Part shown: in pieces, positions 47,662 through 56,292 of the stretch
Layout: every line of letters starts with the position of its first letter
Position numbering within the stretch: the first letter of the stretch is position 1
NCBI RefSeq assembly: GCF_002090175.1
Contig: NZ_BBRN01000004.1
Coordinates: 186,001-250,000 of the forward strand
Length of the DNA stretch: 64,000 bases
Direction of reading: 5' to 3'
From: Demequina sp. NBRC 110057
GTDB taxonomy: Bacteria > Actinomycetota > Actinomycetes > Actinomycetales > Demequinaceae
The notes under the pieces: model-generated
What the model saw: the letters and a program-made list of their open reading frames with translations, nothing else
The model's database searches: none
Told to the model about the DNA's origin: nothing
Translations under genes and position numbers: made by a program

Positions 47662-48030
47662 TTACTTGATGAGGTCGATGGTGAAGGGGTAGCGGTAGCC
47701 CACTCCCTTGTTGGCGGTCACGGCGCCTTGGATGCCGAGGATCACGGCCACCACGAACACCGCGGCGGTCAGGATCGCGCCGAGCCACCCGATGAGCGGG
47801 ATGACGCCCAGCACGTTGGCCGCGACGTAGCCCAGGGTGACGAGGATGCCGAAGTTCAGCGCCTTCTTGCCCTCGGCGTCGACGAACGACGACTGGTCCT
47901 TGCCCACCAGCCAGAAGATCAGCGGGAACAGGAAGCCGGTGAACACGAAGGCGTGCGAGAGCACGGCGAGAAGGTTCGAGTTGCCCTGCGCGGAGGGCTG
48001 GGGGTGGTGCTCGGAAGGCTGCTCAGTCAT
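47662..48030 (-). CDS. DUF4870 membrane protein, copy b
   Basis: A 122-residue paralogue of the neighbouring gene, with the core LIFWLVGKDQSSFVDAEGKKALNFGI and three hydrophobic segments. The two genes are 99 bp apart on the same strand and could form a pair. Their role is not known. It diverges from the next Pro-rich membrane protein. Confidence 0.88.
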   Translation of the reverse strand: MTEQPSEHHPQPSAQGNSNLLAVLSHAFVFTGFLFPLIFWLVGKDQSSFVDAEGKKALNFGILVTLGYVAANVLGVIPLIGWLGAILTAAVFVVAVILGIQGAVTANKGVGYRYPFTIDLIK

Positions 48031-48113
48031 GCACGAAGACTCTCACACGCGGCCCGCCTGCGACGGGCGCCTTGCCGCGCCGCGCCGCCCGAACGCGCCT
48101 GGTACCCCTGCGC

Positions 48114-48147
48114 TACACTCGGCCGCATCGAGGCAAAGGGGCCTCGA
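48114..48147 (+). promoter_or_regulatory. promoter and leader hairpin before the Pro-rich membrane protein
   Basis: TACACT (48114-48119) is a good -10 box. Close behind, TCGAGGC (48128-48134) and GCCTCGA (48141-48147) form a perfect 7-bp stem with loop AAAGGG at the start of the transcript, about 65 nt before the gene. It may protect the 5' end or regulate; no riboswitch class is recognised. Confidence 0.45.
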
Positions 48148-48213
48148 CGCGCGGCGCACGGCGTCGCGTGATCGTGTTCATGCGTCACCGTGCAAGCAAC
48201 CGAGGGGTACGTC

Positions 48214-49053
48214 ATGCCAGACGACCGCAACGAGAACGATCAGCCCACCGGAGCCACGCCTCCCGAGCCGCCCGGCGGCATCCCGTCGTCGCCGCCACCG
48301 CAGTCAACGCCGCCCCCGCAGCCAGGACAGTACGGCGCGACGCCCCCGCCGCCCCCGGGCTACGGCACGCAAGGTGTGCCAGGAGGGGACGGGGCGCCCA
48401 CCGTGGGCGATGCGTTCAACTGGGGGTGGACAAAGTTCACCCAGAACGTCGGCCCCATCCTTCTGGGCGTCCTCGCCTACTTCGTCGCGTTCGCTGTGCT
48501 CACCGGCATCGCGTTCGCGCTCCTGGGCGGCGCCTCCGGCGTGGCCGACGACGACGCGAACGTGCTCACGGCGATGTTCTCGTTCGGGTTCATCGTCATC
48601 TGGGTGCTGTTCCTGGTGCTGTCCCTGCTGATGCAGGCCGGGATCATCCGCGCCTCGCTCGAGATCAGCCACGGCCGCACCGTCGAGCTGCGCACCTTCT
48701 TCGCCTTCGACGACTTCGGCAAGCTACTCGTCGCCGTGCTCCTCGTGGGCCTCGGCACCGCGATCGGCTCGGTGTTGTGTTACCTGCCGGGACTGATCTT
48801 CGCCTTCTTCGCCCAGTTCACCCTGCTGTACGTCATCGACAAGAGCCAGGGCCCGGTGGACGCGATCAAGTCCAGCTTCGCGCTCGTGAACCGCAACCTC
48901 GCCAGCGTGGTGCTGCTCTACCTGGGCGTGGTGCTGGCGATGTTCATCGGCTACCTGCTGTGCGGCATCGGCATCATCGTCGCGATGCCCGTCGCGATGC
49001 TCGCCACGACGTACATGTACCGCCGACTGAACGGAGAGCAGGTCGCGGCCTGA
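48214..49053 (+). CDS. Pro-rich multi-pass membrane protein of unknown function
   Basis: The 279-residue protein begins with about 70 residues rich in Pro, Gly and Gln (PPEPPGGIPSSPPPQSTPPPQPG) and continues with about five hydrophobic segments separated by short loops (VGDAFNWGWTKFTQNVGPILLG, LEISHGRTVELRTFFAF). Such proteins are found in many actinobacteria and have no known function. ATG 48214 is chosen for the GAGGGG site 7 nt upstream; a GTG at 48190 is also in frame. It precedes hrcA on the same strand. Confidence 0.75.
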   Translation: MPDDRNENDQPTGATPPEPPGGIPSSPPPQSTPPPQPGQYGATPPPPPGYGTQGVPGGDGAPTVGDAFNWGWTKFTQNVGPILLGVLAYFVAFAVLTGIAFALLGGASGVADDDANVLTAMFSFGFIVIWVLFLVLSLLMQAGIIRASLEISHGRTVELRTFFAFDDFGKLLVAVLLVGLGTAIGSVLCYLPGLIFAFFAQFTLLYVIDKSQGPVDAIKSSFALVNRNLASVVLLYLGVVLAMFIGYLLCGIGIIVAMPVAMLATTYMYRRLNGEQVAA

Positions 49054-49097
49054 CTGCCGTCGCGGCGACGGCCGGTCACGCTGTCCCACCCTCGCGC

Positions 49098-49129
49098 TAG
49101 AATTAGCACTCGGACCCCACGAGTGCCAG
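49098..49129 (+). promoter_or_regulatory. CIRCE element overlapping the -10 box of hrcA-dnaJ
   Basis: TTAGCACTC (49103-49111), a 9-bp spacer and GAGTGCCAG (49121-49129) match the CIRCE consensus TTAGCACTC-N9-GAGTGCTAA, with two differences in the right arm. The -10 box TAGAAT (49098-49103) ends at its first base, so HrcA bound here would block RNA polymerase. This predicts heat-inducible self-control of hrcA-dnaJ. Confidence 0.92.
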
Positions 49130-49148
49130 ACGATCGAGGGAGGATTGC

Positions 49149-50165
49149 ATGAGCGAGGACCGTCGCCGCGCCGTCCTGCACGCGATTGTCGAGGGCTACG
49201 TCTCGACCTCGGAGCCCGTGGGCTCGAAGGCGCTTGCCGACTCCCACCGCCTCGGCGTGAGTTCGGCGACCATCCGCAACGACATGGCGATCCTCGAGGA
49301 GGAGGGGCTCATCGCGCAGCCCCACACCTCCGCCGGCCGCATCCCCACGGACGCCGGCTACCGGTCCTTCGTCGACCATCTTGCCGCCTCCGCGCTGCAG
49401 GACCCGCACAAGCGTGCGATCCACACGTTCCTGTCCGACGCCGTCGACCTCAACGATGTGGTCGAGCGTTCCGTCCGCCTGCTCAGCCAGCTCACGCGCC
49501 AGGTCGCCGTCGTGCAGTACCCGAGCCTGCGTGAGTCCGCGGTGCGCCGCGTCGAACTGGTGCGCATCGGCACCGACCGCACCCTCGTGGTGGTGGTGTC
49601 GGCCGATGCCCGCGTCGAGCAGTCCACCGTCGCCCTCGGCATCGAGCCAGGGGACGAGGAGTTCGAGCGCGTCGCGCGCGAACTCAACGAGGCCTCCGTG
49701 GGCCTCACGCCCGCGCCGCTGGCGCAGTCGCTCGAGCGCTGGGTCACCCGGCCCGGCCAGGTGATCTGGGCATCGGCCGTGGCCGATGCCGTGGTGGCCG
49801 CGGCGAAGGGCGGCACCGTCCGACGCGTCGTGTTCGCGGGCACGTCCAACCTCGCGCGTGCGGGGACGGACTTCGAGTCCGACGCGATCGGACCCATCCT
49901 CGAGGCGCTCGAGGAACAAGTCGTGCTGCTCCGGCTGTTGCATGAGATGACCGGCGAAGGCCAGGACATCGCCGTGCGCATTGGAGCAGAGACCAGGACC
50001 GAGGCGCTGGCGCGCACGTCGATCGTCGCGGCGGGGTATGGCCCCGTCGGCGAGTCGACGTCGTTGCTCGGCGCGCTGGGTCCCACCCGTATGGACTACC
50101 CGGGGACGATGGCCGCCGTGCGAGCCGTCGCCCGCTACCTGTCGAGAGTCGTGGAGAACGAGTGA
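49149..50165 (+). CDS. hrcA: heat-inducible transcription repressor
   Basis: HrcA represses heat-shock genes by binding CIRCE and is activated by GroEL. The 338-residue protein has the N-terminal winged helix (AIVEGYVSTSEPVGSKALADSHRLGVSSATIRNDMAILEEEGLI) and the C-terminal GAF-like regulatory domain ending near GPTRMDYPGTMAAVRAVARYLS. ATG 49149 follows a GAGGGAGG site. It overlaps dnaJ by 4 bp. The CIRCE element upstream is its own target. Confidence 0.97.
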   Translation: MSEDRRRAVLHAIVEGYVSTSEPVGSKALADSHRLGVSSATIRNDMAILEEEGLIAQPHTSAGRIPTDAGYRSFVDHLAASALQDPHKRAIHTFLSDAVDLNDVVERSVRLLSQLTRQVAVVQYPSLRESAVRRVELVRIGTDRTLVVVVSADARVEQSTVALGIEPGDEEFERVARELNEASVGLTPAPLAQSLERWVTRPGQVIWASAVADAVVAAAKGGTVRRVVFAGTSNLARAGTDFESDAIGPILEALEEQVVLLRLLHEMTGEGQDIAVRIGAETRTEALARTSIVAAGYGPVGESTSLLGALGPTRMDYPGTMAAVRAVARYLSRVVENE

Positions 50166-51298
50166 ACGATTACTACGCCACCCTGGGCGTTGCCAGGGAC
50201 GCCTCCGAGGCGGACATCAAGAAGGCCTACCGCAAGCTCGCCCGCGAGCTGCACCCCGACGTCGCCGGCGCCGAGAGCGCCGACCGCTTCAAGGAGGTAG
50301 CAGCGGCGTACGAGGTGCTCGGCAACTCGGACAAGCGCGCGCAGTACGACCGCGGCGTTGACCCGCGCGGCGCGCGCGGCGGCCAGCAGGGCGGCGCGCA
50401 GGGCTTCGGGTTCGAGGACATCTTCGAGCAGTTCTTTGGCGGCGGTGGCAGCCCCTTCGGCCAGCAGCAGCGCGGGCCGGCCTCGCGCACGCAGCGCGGG
50501 GGCGACACCCTGGTGCAGGCGACGCTGTCGCTCAAGGAGGCGGTGTTCGGCGTCTCGCGCGAGGTCCAGGTAGACCTGGCCGACGTGTGCGGCACCTGTT
50601 CGGGCTCGTGCTGCGCCCCCGGCACCCAGCCGCAGCAGTGCGCGCAGTGCCACGGCCAGGGCGTCGTGCAGCGCATGGCGCGCTCGCTGCTGGGCAACGT
50701 CATGACGACCTCGCCGTGCCCCGCGTGTGGAGGCTACGGCACCACCATCCCCAGCCCGTGCCCCGACTGCTCCGGCCAGGGCCGCACGCACTCGCGTCAC
50801 ACGGTCAAGGTGGACATCCCCGCGGGAGTCGAGACCGGCACGCGCATCCGCCTCGCCGGCCGCGGCGACGCGGGAGTGGCAGGCGGCCAGAAGGGCGACC
50901 TGTACGTCGAGATCCGCGAAAAGCGCGACGAGGTCTTCGAGCGCCGCGGCGACGACCTGCACTGCACCCTCGAGGTGCCCATGACGGCCGCGGCCCTGGG
51001 CGCCACGATGACCGTGGACACGTTCGACGGCGATCAGGCCGTCGAGGTGCGCCCCGGCACGCACGCCGGCTCCACCGTGAAGCTCAAGGGCCTCGGCGTG
51101 GGCAGGCTGCAGCGCAGCGGCCGCGGCGACCTTCACGTCCACCTCGACGTGCAGACCCCCACGGACCTCACCGACGAGCAGGCCGAGTTGCTGCGTCAGC
51201 TCGCGACGGCGCGCGGCGAGGAGATGCCTGAGGCCAACCTCGCACCCGTGGGCGGCGGCGTGTTCCACCGCCTTCGCGACGCGTTCAAGGGTCGCTGA
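50162..51298 (+). CDS. dnaJ: chaperone DnaJ (DnaJ2 type)
   Basis: The co-chaperone of DnaK, 378 residues. The J-domain (residues 1-67) has HPD in RELHPDVAG; a Gly-rich linker follows, then the cysteine-rich zinc domain with four motifs, CGTCSGSC, CAQCHGQG, CPACGGYG and CPDCSGQG. The first is unusual: the last Gly of CxxCxGxG is replaced by Cys and another Cys follows. The C-terminal peptide-binding domain is complete. It shares the operon and heat control of hrcA. Start GTG lies in the hrcA stop. Confidence 0.96.
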   Translation: MNDYYATLGVARDASEADIKKAYRKLARELHPDVAGAESADRFKEVAAAYEVLGNSDKRAQYDRGVDPRGARGGQQGGAQGFGFEDIFEQFFGGGGSPFGQQQRGPASRTQRGGDTLVQATLSLKEAVFGVSREVQVDLADVCGTCSGSCCAPGTQPQQCAQCHGQGVVQRMARSLLGNVMTTSPCPACGGYGTTIPSPCPDCSGQGRTHSRHTVKVDIPAGVETGTRIRLAGRGDAGVAGGQKGDLYVEIREKRDEVFERRGDDLHCTLEVPMTAAALGATMTVDTFDGDQAVEVRPGTHAGSTVKLKGLGVGRLQRSGRGDLHVHLDVQTPTDLTDEQAELLRQLATARGEEMPEANLAPVGGGVFHRLRDAFKGR

Positions 51299-51303
51299 GC
51301 CGC

Positions 51304-52080
51304 GTGAGCGCCCCCGTCTTCCTGGCCCCCGCGGCCACGGATGCCTCCGTGGGCTCGCAGGCGACGGTCACCGGCGCAGAGGCGCGTCACGCCGTCACCG
51401 TGCAGCGGCGCCAGGTGGGGGAGGTGGTCGACCTCGTCGACGGCGCCGGCCGCCGTGTGCGGGGCGAGATCGTGTCCGCGCAGCCCGACGCCATGACCAT
51501 TGCCGTGCGTGTGGTGAGCCGTGACGAGGACCCCGAGGTCACTCTCGTGCAGGCGCTCGCGAAGGGTGGCCGCGACGAGCAGGCCATCGAGGCGGCGATC
51601 GAACTGGGGGCGACCGCGGTCATCCCGTGGGCGGCGCAGCGGTCCATCGTGCAGTGGCGCGGGCCCAAGGCCGACAAGGCGCGCCAGAAGTGGGAGGACC
51701 TCGTCCTCGCGGCGACCAAGCAGTCCCGACGCGCCACGCTCGCCAGCGTGAGTACGGCGGTGACCACGCGCGAGCTGGCCACGCAGGTGGCCGCAGCCAC
51801 CGCATCGGGCACCCGGGTGCTCATCCTTCACGAGGAGTCCTCCACGACCATCGCGTCGCTCACCTGGGAGGCACGGGACCAGCCGGTGTGGCTCATCGTG
51901 GGCCCCGAGGGAGGCATCGCCGCCGAGGAGATCGAGGCTCTCGTCGCCGCCGGTGCCGAGCCAGTGCTGCTCGGCCCGCACGTGCTGCGCGCCTCGAGCG
52001 CGGGGCCGGCGGGCATGGCCGCCCTTGCCGCGGCGAGGGGTACCTGGGCCGATGCCGCCTTGCGCGGGGGCCTACGCTAG
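51304..52080 (+). CDS. rsmE: 16S rRNA (uracil1498-N3)-methyltransferase
   Basis: A SPOUT-class methyltransferase of 258 residues. The N-terminal PUA-like domain has SQATVTGAEARHAVTVQRRQVGEVV, and the knot region shows QALAKGGRDEQAIEAAIELGA, IVGPEGGIAAEEIEAL and LLGPHVLRASSAG. It methylates U1498 in the ribosome. The usual neighbour of dnaJ in actinobacteria, it starts 5 bp after dnaJ. Confidence 0.94.
   Translation: MSAPVFLAPAATDASVGSQATVTGAEARHAVTVQRRQVGEVVDLVDGAGRRVRGEIVSAQPDAMTIAVRVVSRDEDPEVTLVQALAKGGRDEQAIEAAIELGATAVIPWAAQRSIVQWRGPKADKARQKWEDLVLAATKQSRRATLASVSTAVTTRELATQVAAATASGTRVLILHEESSTTIASLTWEARDQPVWLIVGPEGGIAAEEIEALVAAGAEPVLLGPHVLRASSAGPAGMAALAAARGTWADAALRGGLR
52073..52078 (+). promoter_or_regulatory. 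-10 box of the HIT gene, probable leaderless start
   Basis: TACGCT lies 6 nt before ATG 52085 and overlaps the end of rsmE. No ribosome site is present. Confidence 0.45.
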
Positions 52081-52084
52081 CCGT

Positions 52085-52426
52085 ATGAGTGACGACTGCC
52101 TGTTCTGCGCGATCGCGGCCGGGTCGATCCCCGCCGAGAAGGTGCTGGAGAACGACCGCCTGATCGCGTTCCGCGACATCGCCCCCAAGGCGCCCACCCA
52201 CGTCCTGGTGGTGCCCCGCCTGCACGTCGAGAACGTCGCGGAATTGGCCGCGGCGGATGCCTCGCTGCTGGCCGAGATGGCGGCGGCCGCGCAGCAGATC
52301 GCGGACAAGGAATGCGGCGGCGAGTTCCGCTGGATCTTCAACACCGGCGCCACGGCCGGCCAGAGCGTCTTCCACGTTCACGGCCACGTGCTGGGCGGCG
52401 GCGAGCTGGGATGGGAGCCCGCGTGA
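52085..52426 (+). CDS. HIT family nucleotide-binding protein
   Basis: A 113-residue HIT-domain protein of the HinT type, hydrolysing adenosine phosphoramidates. It starts CLFCAIAAGSIPAEKV and ends with the catalytic histidine triad FHVHGHVLGG. ATG 52085 stands 4 bp after rsmE. The stop overlaps phoH (GTGA). Confidence 0.93.
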   Translation: MSDDCLFCAIAAGSIPAEKVLENDRLIAFRDIAPKAPTHVLVVPRLHVENVAELAAADASLLAEMAAAAQQIADKECGGEFRWIFNTGATAGQSVFHVHGHVLGGGELGWEPA

Positions 52427-53472
52427 GTGTGAGGCAGGTCGTCATCGTCGAGGACGCGGCGCGGATGCCCGACCTCATGGGCTCGGGCGATGAGGTGATG
52501 CGCGAGATCGAACGCGCGTACCCGTCGGTACAGATCCTGGTGCGCGGCAACGAGATCACGTTCTCTGGCGAGGAGGCGGACGTCGCGGCGGCCGCCGGCG
52601 CCGTCGAGGAGCTGCGGTCGGTGATGGCGGCGGGAGTGCCGCTGACCCCGCAGGTCGCGCGCGAGAGCGTGCGGATGCTGTCCGGGGCGCGCGGCGTTGT
52701 CGCCGCCGCCGCGGGAGCAGCGGGCGCCGAGGCATCGGCCCGGCCAGTGTCCGTCCTCAGCCGCTCAATCCTGTCCACGCGAGGCCGCACCATCCGTCCC
52801 AAGACGGAGGGTCAGGCGGCCTACGTCCAGGCGATCGAGAGCCACACCATCACGTTCGGGATCGGCCCCGCCGGCACCGGCAAGACGTACCTCGCGATGG
52901 CCCAGGCCGTGGCCGCGCTGCAGGCCAAGAAGGTCAACCGCATCGTGTTGACGCGCCCCGCTGTCGAGGCGGGCGAGCGGCTCGGCTTCCTGCCGGGCGG
53001 GCTCAACGAGAAGATCGACCCCTACCTGCGCCCGCTGTACGACGCGCTTCACGACATGGTGGATCCGGAGTCCATCCCGCGCCTCATGGAGGCCGGCACC
53101 ATCGAGGTGGCGCCGCTGGCCTACATGCGCGGCCGCACCCTCAACGACGCGTTCATCATCCTCGACGAGGCGCAGAACACCACGCGCGAGCAGATGAAGA
53201 TGTTCCTCACCCGCCTGGGCTTCGGCTCCACGATGGTCGTCACGGGAGACGTGACCCAGGTGGACCTTCCCGGCGGCACCCAGTCGGGGCTGCGCGCGTC
53301 GCGCGAGATCCTTACGGGCATCGACGACATCGCGATCTGCGAGTTGTCCGCCGAGGACGTGGTGCGTCACCGCCTTGTCTCGGACATCATCACCGCCTAC
53401 GCCAAGGCCGACGAGTCGCGTGGACCGCGCGGCGGGGGCCAGCAGCGCCGCTTCAAGGAGGAGCGTTCATGA
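52423..53472 (+). CDS. phoH: PhoH-like ATPase
   Basis: A 349-residue P-loop protein; PhoH2-type relatives are ATP-dependent RNA helicases or nucleases, but this stand-alone form beside ybeY is linked to rRNA metabolism. N-terminal KH-like region ([22 protein letters not shown]), then Walker [31 protein letters not shown] and Walker [15 protein letters not shown] 52423 overlaps the HIT stop; the stop overlaps the ybeY start. Confidence 0.94.
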   Translation: MSVRQVVIVEDAARMPDLMGSGDEVMREIERAYPSVQILVRGNEITFSGEEADVAAAAGAVEELRSVMAAGVPLTPQVARESVRMLSGARGVVAAAAGAAGAEASARPVSVLSRSILSTRGRTIRPKTEGQAAYVQAIESHTITFGIGPAGTGKTYLAMAQAVAALQAKKVNRIVLTRPAVEAGERLGFLPGGLNEKIDPYLRPLYDALHDMVDPESIPRLMEAGTIEVAPLAYMRGRTLNDAFIILDEAQNTTREQMKMFLTRLGFGSTMVVTGDVTQVDLPGGTQSGLRASREILTGIDDIAICELSAEDVVRHRLVSDIITAYAKADESRGPRGGGQQRRFKEERS

Positions 53473-53921
53473 TCGACGTCAACAACGAGACGGACATCGA
53501 CGTCGAGGAGATCGAGTTCTCCGAGCTGGCGACGTTTGTGCTGCGCGAGATGCACGTCGCCGACGGCGCCGAGCTGTCGATCATCTTCGTCGACGAGCCG
53601 GCCATGGAGCAGCTGCACATCCAGTGGATGGATGAGCCGGGCCCCACTGATGTGCTGAGCTTCCCCATGGACGAACTGCGCCCCGGCACCGCCGAGGAGC
53701 CCACTCCCGCCGGCCTGCTGGGCGACATCGTGGTGTGCCCCACCGTGGCCGCGCGCCAGGCCGAGGCGGCCGGGCACACTGCCGAGGAGGAGATGCTGCT
53801 CCTCACCACCCACGGCATCCTTCACCTGCTGGGCTACGACCACGTGGAGCCCGAGGAGGAGAAGGAAATGTTCGCCCTCCAGCGCAAGCTTCTGCTCACC
53901 TTCCTCGCCAGCCGCGGCTAG
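53469..53921 (+). CDS. ybeY: endoribonuclease YbeY
   Basis: A 150-residue metal-dependent ribonuclease for 16S rRNA 3' maturation and ribosome quality control. The zinc motif [11 protein letters not shown] (HxxxHxxxxxH) is complete, and the preceding [10 protein letters not shown] is typical. It overlaps phoH by 4 bp; the CorC-like gene follows after 7 bp. Confidence 0.96.
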   Translation: MIDVNNETDIDVEEIEFSELATFVLREMHVADGAELSIIFVDEPAMEQLHIQWMDEPGPTDVLSFPMDELRPGTAEEPTPAGLLGDIVVCPTVAARQAEAAGHTAEEEMLLLTTHGILHLLGYDHVEPEEEKEMFALQRKLLLTFLASRG

Positions 53922-53928
53922 GTAGGGC

Positions 53929-55185
53929 GTGTCAGGCACGGTGCTGCTCGCGCTGACGGTCGTCGGCGTCCTGAGCCTGCTGGGGGCGGCGGTGCTGCAC
54001 GCCGTCGTCGCCGCCTTCGAACAGCTTCCGCATGCCCAGGAGCGCGAACTCGCCCAGGTGAGGCGCCCCGACGGGCGCCCCACCGCATCGGCCCGGCTTG
54101 CCGCGACCGCGGACCAGACCGACGCCTCCGCCTCGGTGGCCTACGCCACCTTCGAGGCCGTGGGCCTCGTCTGCCTCACCCTGGTGGTGGCCGATGCCCT
54201 GGTCGCCGTCGAGTGGCCGATGCTCCTGGTCGCGCTCGTCGCCGCCGTGATCGCCGCCGGCCTCTCGCTCGTGGTCGTGCGCGCCTTCCCGCGCCAGATC
54301 GCCCGGGGCAACCCGCTCATGACGGTGCGGCTGCTCGCGCCGCTGGCGTGGTCATCGATCGGGCTCACCACGCCCATCCGGCGCCTGGTTCCCGCGCTGA
54401 GAGCGCCGCCGCTGGCCGAGCCGGAGGACCTCGTCGAGCAGGCGCAGGACGCGCTCGAGGAGGAGGACGCCGAGCTGCTGCGCTCGGTGGTGTCGCTCGG
54501 CGACACCCTCACGCGCGAGGTGATGGTGCCGCGCACCGACATGATCACCATCGCCGCGGGCACGCCGGCGCGCAAGGCCATGGCGCTGTTCCTGCGCTCG
54601 GGATTCTCGCGTGTGCCGGTGATCGACGACGGCGTGGACGACACTGTGGGAGTGATCTTCCTCAAGGACGTGGTGGCACGCACCTGGGACGACCCCGCCG
54701 GACTCGACGTGCCCGTCGACGACTTCATGCGCGAGCCGGAGTTCGTCCCCGAGTCAGTGCCCGTCGACGACCTGCTGCGACGCATGCAGTCCGAGGTGTT
54801 CCACATGGCGATCGTGGTCGATGAGTTCGGCGGCGTGGCCGGGCTCGTCACCATCGAGGACGCGCTCGAGGAGATCGTGGGCGAGGTGGTCGACGAGCAC
54901 GACCGCACCGCACCCGATGTCGTAGACCTCGGCGGGGGCGAGTACCGTGTCCCGGCACGCTTCCCCCTCGACGAGCTGGGGGAACTGTTCGATCTCGAGA
55001 TCGAGGACGACGACGTGGAGACCGCGGCGGGGCTGCTCGCCAAGGCCATCGGCAAGGTGCCGATCAGGGGCGCCACCGGCACCATCCACGGCGTCACGCT
55101 CACGGCCGACACGGTCGAGGGACGCCGCCGACGCCTGACGGGCGTCATCGTGAAGGCCGCACCGCAGGAGGATGAGGATGACTGA
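53929..55185 (+). CDS. hemolysin/CorC-family (DUF21-CBS) membrane protein
   Basis: A 418-residue protein with an N-terminal DUF21 membrane domain (about four hydrophobic segments to residue 150), two CBS domains (REVMVPRTDMITIAAG...FSRVPVIDDG and VDDFMREPEFVPESVPVDDLLRRMQ) and a C-terminal CorC/HlyC domain (EYRVPARFPLDELGELFDL). Related proteins export Mg or Co. Despite the name hemolysin, no toxin role is implied. It overlaps the start of era by 8 bp. Confidence 0.9.
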   Translation: MSGTVLLALTVVGVLSLLGAAVLHAVVAAFEQLPHAQERELAQVRRPDGRPTASARLAATADQTDASASVAYATFEAVGLVCLTLVVADALVAVEWPMLLVALVAAVIAAGLSLVVVRAFPRQIARGNPLMTVRLLAPLAWSSIGLTTPIRRLVPALRAPPLAEPEDLVEQAQDALEEEDAELLRSVVSLGDTLTREVMVPRTDMITIAAGTPARKAMALFLRSGFSRVPVIDDGVDDTVGVIFLKDVVARTWDDPAGLDVPVDDFMREPEFVPESVPVDDLLRRMQSEVFHMAIVVDEFGGVAGLVTIEDALEEIVGEVVDEHDRTAPDVVDLGGGEYRVPARFPLDELGELFDLEIEDDDVETAAGLLAKAIGKVPIRGATGTIHGVTLTADTVEGRRRRLTGVIVKAAPQEDEDD

Positions 55186-56092
55186 CCAGGACGACACTGT
55201 GCACCGCAGCGGATTCGCGTGCTTCGTGGGACGGCCCAATGTGGGCAAGTCCACGCTCATGAACGCGCTGGTGGGGGAGAAGGTCGCGATCATGTCCTCG
55301 CGGCCCCAGACCACCCGCCGCGCCATCCGCGGCGTCCTCACCCGCGACGACGCCCAGCTGGTCGTCGTCGACACGCCCGGGCTGCATCGGCCCCGCACCC
55401 TGCTGGGTGAGCGCCTCAACGACCTGGTGCGCGAGACCTTCGCCGAGGTCGACGTGATCGGCTTCTGCCTGCCTGCCGACGAGAAGGTGGGCCCCGGTGA
55501 CAAGTGGATCGCGCGCGAGCTCGCCGACGCCAAGGCCCCCGTGGTCGCAATCGTGACCAAGGTCGACGCCGTGTCGCGCGAGCGCGTCGCCGAGCACCTG
55601 CTCGCCGTGTCGCAGCTGGGGGAGTGGGCGGACATCGTGCCCGTGTCCTCCGTCAAGGACATCCAGGTCGACACCCTCCTGGACGTGCTGGTCCAGCACC
55701 TTCCCGAGGGCCCCGCCCTCTACCCCGAGGGTCACGTCACGGACGAGCCCGAGGACGTGCGCATCGCCGAGCTCATCCGCGAGGCCGCGCTCGAGGGCGT
55801 GCGCGACGAGCTTCCTCACTCGATCGCCGTGGTGATCGAGGAGATGGTCGAGCCCGACAGCGAGGACGCTCACCGTGACGTGCTCGAGATCCGCGCGCAC
55901 CTGTTCGTAGAGCGCGAGTCGCAGAAGGGCATCATCATCGGCCGCGGCGGCTCACGCCTCAAGGAGGTGGGCGCCACCGCCCGCGCCGGCATCGAGCGCC
56001 TGCTGGGACGCCGCGTCTACCTCGACCTCCATGTGAAGGTCGCGAAGGACTGGCAGCGAGACCCCAAGCAGCTGGGCCGCCTGGGCTTCTAA
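55178..56092 (+). CDS. era: GTPase Era
   Basis: A 304-residue ribosome-assembly GTPase that binds the 3' end of 16S rRNA. G1 is GRPNVGKSTLMNALVG, G3 DTPGL, G4 TKVD (a common Era variant of NKxD), and the KH domain has GIIIGRGGSRLKEVG. ATG 55178 is preferred over ATG 55172 because AGGAGG (55166-55171) is 6 bp from the former and touches the latter. Together with ybeY it makes a 16S rRNA maturation block. Confidence 0.96.
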   Translation: MTDQDDTVHRSGFACFVGRPNVGKSTLMNALVGEKVAIMSSRPQTTRRAIRGVLTRDDAQLVVVDTPGLHRPRTLLGERLNDLVRETFAEVDVIGFCLPADEKVGPGDKWIARELADAKAPVVAIVTKVDAVSRERVAEHLLAVSQLGEWADIVPVSSVKDIQVDTLLDVLVQHLPEGPALYPEGHVTDEPEDVRIAELIREAALEGVRDELPHSIAVVIEEMVEPDSEDAHRDVLEIRAHLFVERESQKGIIIGRGGSRLKEVGATARAGIERLLGRRVYLDLHVKVAKDWQRDPKQLGRLGF

Positions 56093-56119
56093 CCGCCCCC
56101 GGCCCTCCCGCCCTCTGGG

Positions 56120-56180
56120 CGCAAATGGCCTCATTTGCGGCATCTCGGGCGCTGACGTGCCGCAAATGTGGCCATTTGCG
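56120..56180. repeat. long near-perfect inverted repeat between era and leuA
   Basis: Arms 56120-56142 and 56158-56180 (23 bases each) are reverse complements with one mismatch. Each arm is itself a palindrome of the form CGCAAATG-N4-CATTTGCG, so the 61-bp element holds four copies of one half-site. It is AT-rich against its surroundings. No T-tract follows, so a simple terminator is unlikely. A DNA-binding site, an RNA double hairpin or a relict mobile repeat are possible. Confidence 0.88.
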
Positions 56181-56235
56181 GCGCAGTGGGGCAGCGGGGC
56201 GGGAGGGCGGGGTGACCGGGGCATCGGCCGTCCGC

Positions 56236-56241
56236 TATGGT
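56236..56241 (+). promoter_or_regulatory. -10 box of the leuA leader transcript
   Basis: TATGGT lies 6 nt before the ATG of the leader ORF, with GTGACC (56212-56217) as a possible -35 at 18 bp. The leader ORF is then read from a leaderless 5' end. Confidence 0.6.
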
Positions 56242-56247
56242 GAATCC

Positions 56248-56292
56248 ATGCGTGCACGCTCGCTGCTCCTTCGCTGCCGCGACGAGGCCTAG
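56248..56292 (+). CDS. leucine-rich leader peptide of leuA
   Basis: A 14-codon ORF reading MRARSLLLRCRDEA, with three leucine codons in a row (CTG CTC CTT, 56263-56271). It starts 6 nt after a -10 box and stops 79 bp before leuA. Leucine leader peptides ahead of leuA are known in actinobacteria. A ribosome waiting for charged tRNA-Leu at these codons would sit on the left arm of the following hairpin. Confidence 0.8.
   Translation: MRARSLLLRCRDEA

Noticed and set aside
53929-55185. Hemolysin toxin
   Set aside because: The DUF21-CBS-CorC architecture belongs to metal-ion export or resistance proteins; the old name does not indicate a cytolysin.
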